Under the pieces are notes generated by a model. That model ran no database searches and was not told the DNA's origin. It saw nothing but the letters and a program-made list of their open reading frames with translations. Below are positions 62,256 to 64,000 of a stretch of 64,000 nt of DNA, piece after piece (within the stretch, counting starts at the first letter, position 1; each line of letters opens with the position of its first letter). Both the position numbers and the translations under genes were made by a program. Source of the stretch: Mycobacterium sp. 1164985.4 (GTDB taxonomy: Bacteria; Actinomycetota; Actinomycetes; Mycobacteriales; Mycobacteriaceae); NCBI RefSeq assembly GCF_001668575.1, contig NZ_LZMD01000074.1, forward strand, positions 124,001 through 188,000, read 5' to 3'.

Positions 62256-62385
62256 GAGCGGCCTCCTTCGAGGATCGGCGCATTTGAGCTTGTATATGCC
62301 GGAGTTAGTCATCTGTGCTCGCGCCGGTTCCACCACCGAAGGCCGCGATGGAAGAACTTGCCGCGCCGGTCCCGCGGCCGCGCGA

Positions 62386-62751
62386 CTACGCCTGATCCAA
62401 ACTCGGCCGGTAATCAGCGGCCTCGGCCTCGGCAGCAAGCAATGCAGCCAGCTCGCCCTCCTGCTGGGCAACAAACACGCCGATTACCTGCCGGCATACC
62501 TCCGGCACGCTCACCCCACGCATTCTCGCAATACGGTTCAGTCCGACCAGCATTGACGTAGACACGTGAAACTGCACAGTGAACTGGCCGCACGAACCAT
62601 CCTCAGGCGGCGACCCCGGTCCCACCACCACGGGTTCGTCCACCCCGTATTCGCTAACCTCAGCAGCCCGAGCGCGCTCGATAGCTCCTCTACTAGAGCC
62701 GCCAACGCCGTCGGCCGGGTCCCGGAACTCCTCGTGACTGAACAAACCCAT
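62386..62751 (-). CDS. Ribbon-helix-helix-like hypothetical protein
   Basis: A 121-residue protein starting MGLFSHEEFRDPADG at ATG 62751 (longer frame to 62838 possible). The N-terminal half is polar and Gly/Glu-rich. The C-terminal half has TVQFHVSTSMLVGLNRIARM then RGVSVPEVCRQVIGVFVAQQ, the strand-helix-helix pattern of Arc/MetJ-type DNA-binding proteins. It could be a regulator or antitoxin, but no partner toxin gene is adjacent. The gene is on the same strand as dnaB and 162 bases downstream. Unrecognised beyond this. Confidence 0.6.
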   Translation of the reverse strand: MGLFSHEEFRDPADGVGGSSRGAIERARAAEVSEYGVDEPVVVGPGSPPEDGSCGQFTVQFHVSTSMLVGLNRIARMRGVSVPEVCRQVIGVFVAQQEGELAALLAAEAEAADYRPSLDQA

Positions 62752-62913
62752 TCCGCCCACGCTAGACCTGCCAGAACTCCCAGGCCGCCAATGAGCGCTG
62801 CCGGTCGCGAGCAGAGGGGCGGGCAGCGGTGAGCCCAATCGAGATCACGTCGAATCACCCGCAGGCCAGGCAGTTTTCATCTGACATCAAACTTCAGAAG
62901 CCACACGACTTCG

Positions 62914-64000
62914 CTACTGCTTGGCCATGTTCGCGAAGCGGCTCAAATGCAGTTGGTGCGCAACGGTAATCGTCTTCGTCGGGCCGTTACGGTGCTTGCC
63001 GAGGATCAGGTCCGCCTCGCCACCGCGCGGGTCGTCACGCTCGAACGCGTCCGGCCTGTGCAGCAGGATGACCATATCCGCATCCTGTTCCAGGCTGCCC
63101 GACTCGCGAAGGTCCGACACCATCGGCTTCTTGTCCGTGCGTTGCTCCGGGCCGCGGTTCAGCTGGCTGATCGCCACCACCGGAACATCGAGTTCCTTGG
63201 CCATCAGCTTGAGGCTTCGCGAGAAGTCCGAGACCTCTTGCTGCCGAGACTCGTACTTCTTGCCCGACGTCATCAGCTGCATGTAGTCAACGACGATCAA
63301 CCGCAAGCCGGCCTTCTGACTCAGCCGACGCGCCTTGGCGCGGATCTCCATCATCGTCAGGTTCGGCGAATCGTCGATAAACAAAGGCGCTTCGCTGATC
63401 TCGCTCATCCGGCGCGCCAACCGCGTCCAGTCGTCGTCGCTCATGCGACCCGACCGCATATCCGCCAATTTGATCTTCGCCTCGGCCGACAGCAGTCGCA
63501 TCACGATCTCGGACTTGCTCATCTCCAGCGAGAAGATGACGCTCGGCATCTGATGCTTGATCGAGCAGCACCGCATGAAATCCAGTCCAAGCGTCGATTT
63601 GCCGACGCCAGGCCTCGCCGCGATGATGATCATCTGGCCCGGGTGCAAACCGTTGGTCACCTCGTCGAGTTCGACGAAACCCGTTGGCACACCGCGCGCG
63701 ATGCCGCCCTGCGACGCGATCGCGTCGATCTCGTCCATCGTCGGCTGCAGCAGTTCTTCCAGCGGAACGAAGTCCTCGGCCGTGCGCCGCTCGGTGACGT
63801 CATAGATCTCCGACTGCGCTCGGTCGACGATCTCGTTGACGTCCGCCCCCTCGGCGCCCGCGTAGCCGTACTGCACGACGCGGGTGCCCGCCTCGACCAG
63901 CCGGCGCAGCAGCGCCTTCTCCGCGACGATGCCCGCGTAGAAACCGGCGTTCGCGGCCGTCGGCACCGTCGAGATCAGCGTGTGCAGATACGGCGCGCCG
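62914..64000 (-). CDS. dnaB: Replicative DNA helicase DnaB, C-terminal part (partial)
   Basis: The visible 362 residues cover the end of the N-terminal domain and the full RecA-like ATPase domain; the 5' end is beyond base 64000. Walker A ARPGVGKSTLGLDFMRCC, EMSKSEIVMRLLSAEA, Walker B region LIVVDYMQLM, AISQLNRGPEQRTDKKPMVSDLRESGSLEQDAD and the C-terminal GKHRNGPTKTITVAHQLH are intact and unbroken. DnaB unwinds DNA at the replication fork. Several mycobacterial dnaB genes carry inteins in this part; none interrupts the visible region. Gene order here (dnaB with small and SDR genes downstream) differs from M. tuberculosis. Confidence 0.95.
   Translation of the reverse strand, partial: GAPYLHTLISTVPTAANAGFYAGIVAEKALLRRLVEAGTRVVQYGYAGAEGADVNEIVDRAQSEIYDVTERRTAEDFVPLEELLQPTMDEIDAIASQGGIARGVPTGFVELDEVTNGLHPGQMIIIAARPGVGKSTLGLDFMRCCSIKHQMPSVIFSLEMSKSEIVMRLLSAEAKIKLADMRSGRMSDDDWTRLARRMSEISEAPLFIDDSPNLTMMEIRAKARRLSQKAGLRLIVVDYMQLMTSGKKYESRQQEVSDFSRSLKLMAKELDVPVVAISQLNRGPEQRTDKKPMVSDLRESGSLEQDADMVILLHRPDAFERDDPRGGEADLILGKHRNGPTKTITVAHQLHLSRFANMAKQ

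Overview
The window is high-GC DNA from an actinobacterium, almost certainly a Mycobacterium/Mycolicibacterium chromosome. The supporting signs are an MmpS/MmpL pair, a fused HadA/HadB-type dehydratase, a mycofactocin-type SDR, an F420-type luciferase-fold enzyme, a DUF732 secreted protein, an LpqS-like protein, a DUF222/HNH (13E12-like) gene, frequent GTG starts and many 4-bp start/stop overlaps. No rRNA, tRNA or CRISPR array was seen. Most genes are ordinary mycobacterial metabolism, but five groups stand out.

(1) Sulfide/persulfide handling. Locus A (2335-6465) has DUF302 and a CstR-like repressor on the minus strand, diverging from a small Cys-rich protein, a TauE exporter, a persulfide-dioxygenase/rhodanese fusion and a TspO-like protein. 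Locus B (16203-21209) has thioredoxin, sulfide:quinone reductase and a second dioxygenase/rhodanese on the minus strand, diverging from a rhodanese/DUF2892 protein, a second TauE and a second CstR-like repressor. Each divergent gap holds three near-identical sites of the form TACCC..GGGTA. A seventh copy lies on the apparent leaderless promoter of a rhodanese lipoprotein (24052-24516). This suggests one regulon spread over three loci, resembling the staphylococcal cst system.

(2) Copper-type stress (27021-30476). An LpqS-like gene diverges from a Met/His-rich DUF305 lipoprotein, next to a two-component system whose sensor loop is His-rich. Two sites contain TGAAGATTT, the half-site I recall for corynebacterial CopR. 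A large KatE-type catalase with a CsbD-like N-terminus follows (30550-32820).

(3) A specialised-metabolite cluster (41617-51870, minus strand). It comprises a cation/proton antiporter, a flavin-dependent halogenase-like enzyme, a single-module type I PKS (KS-AT-DH-KR-ACP) and a two-gene ABC exporter, nearly all overlapping or a few bases apart.

(4) An MmpS/MmpL lipid transporter (32947-36293) divergent from a TetR regulator with a palindromic operator candidate, followed by two MFS transporters, a GntR regulator and TenA.

(5) A TetR/hydrolase/FMO unit divergent from an SDR (53592-57571), next to a decayed PPOX-type pseudogene at 53355-53580.

The left end holds an ECF sigma factor coupled to a zinc-type anti-sigma factor that runs off the window, then an Old Yellow Enzyme. 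The middle (6483-15474) has an MpaB-like oxygenase, an L,D-transpeptidase-like protein, two secreted glycoside hydrolases (GH5-like and GH6/CelA-like), two acyl-CoA dehydrogenases and an LLM enzyme. The right end has a DUF1906 protein, a second MpaB-like protein, a coiled-coil cell-wall protein, an SDR, two small genes and the 3' part of dnaB, with no intein in the visible region. All functions are inferred from sequence motifs read by eye; no database search was run.
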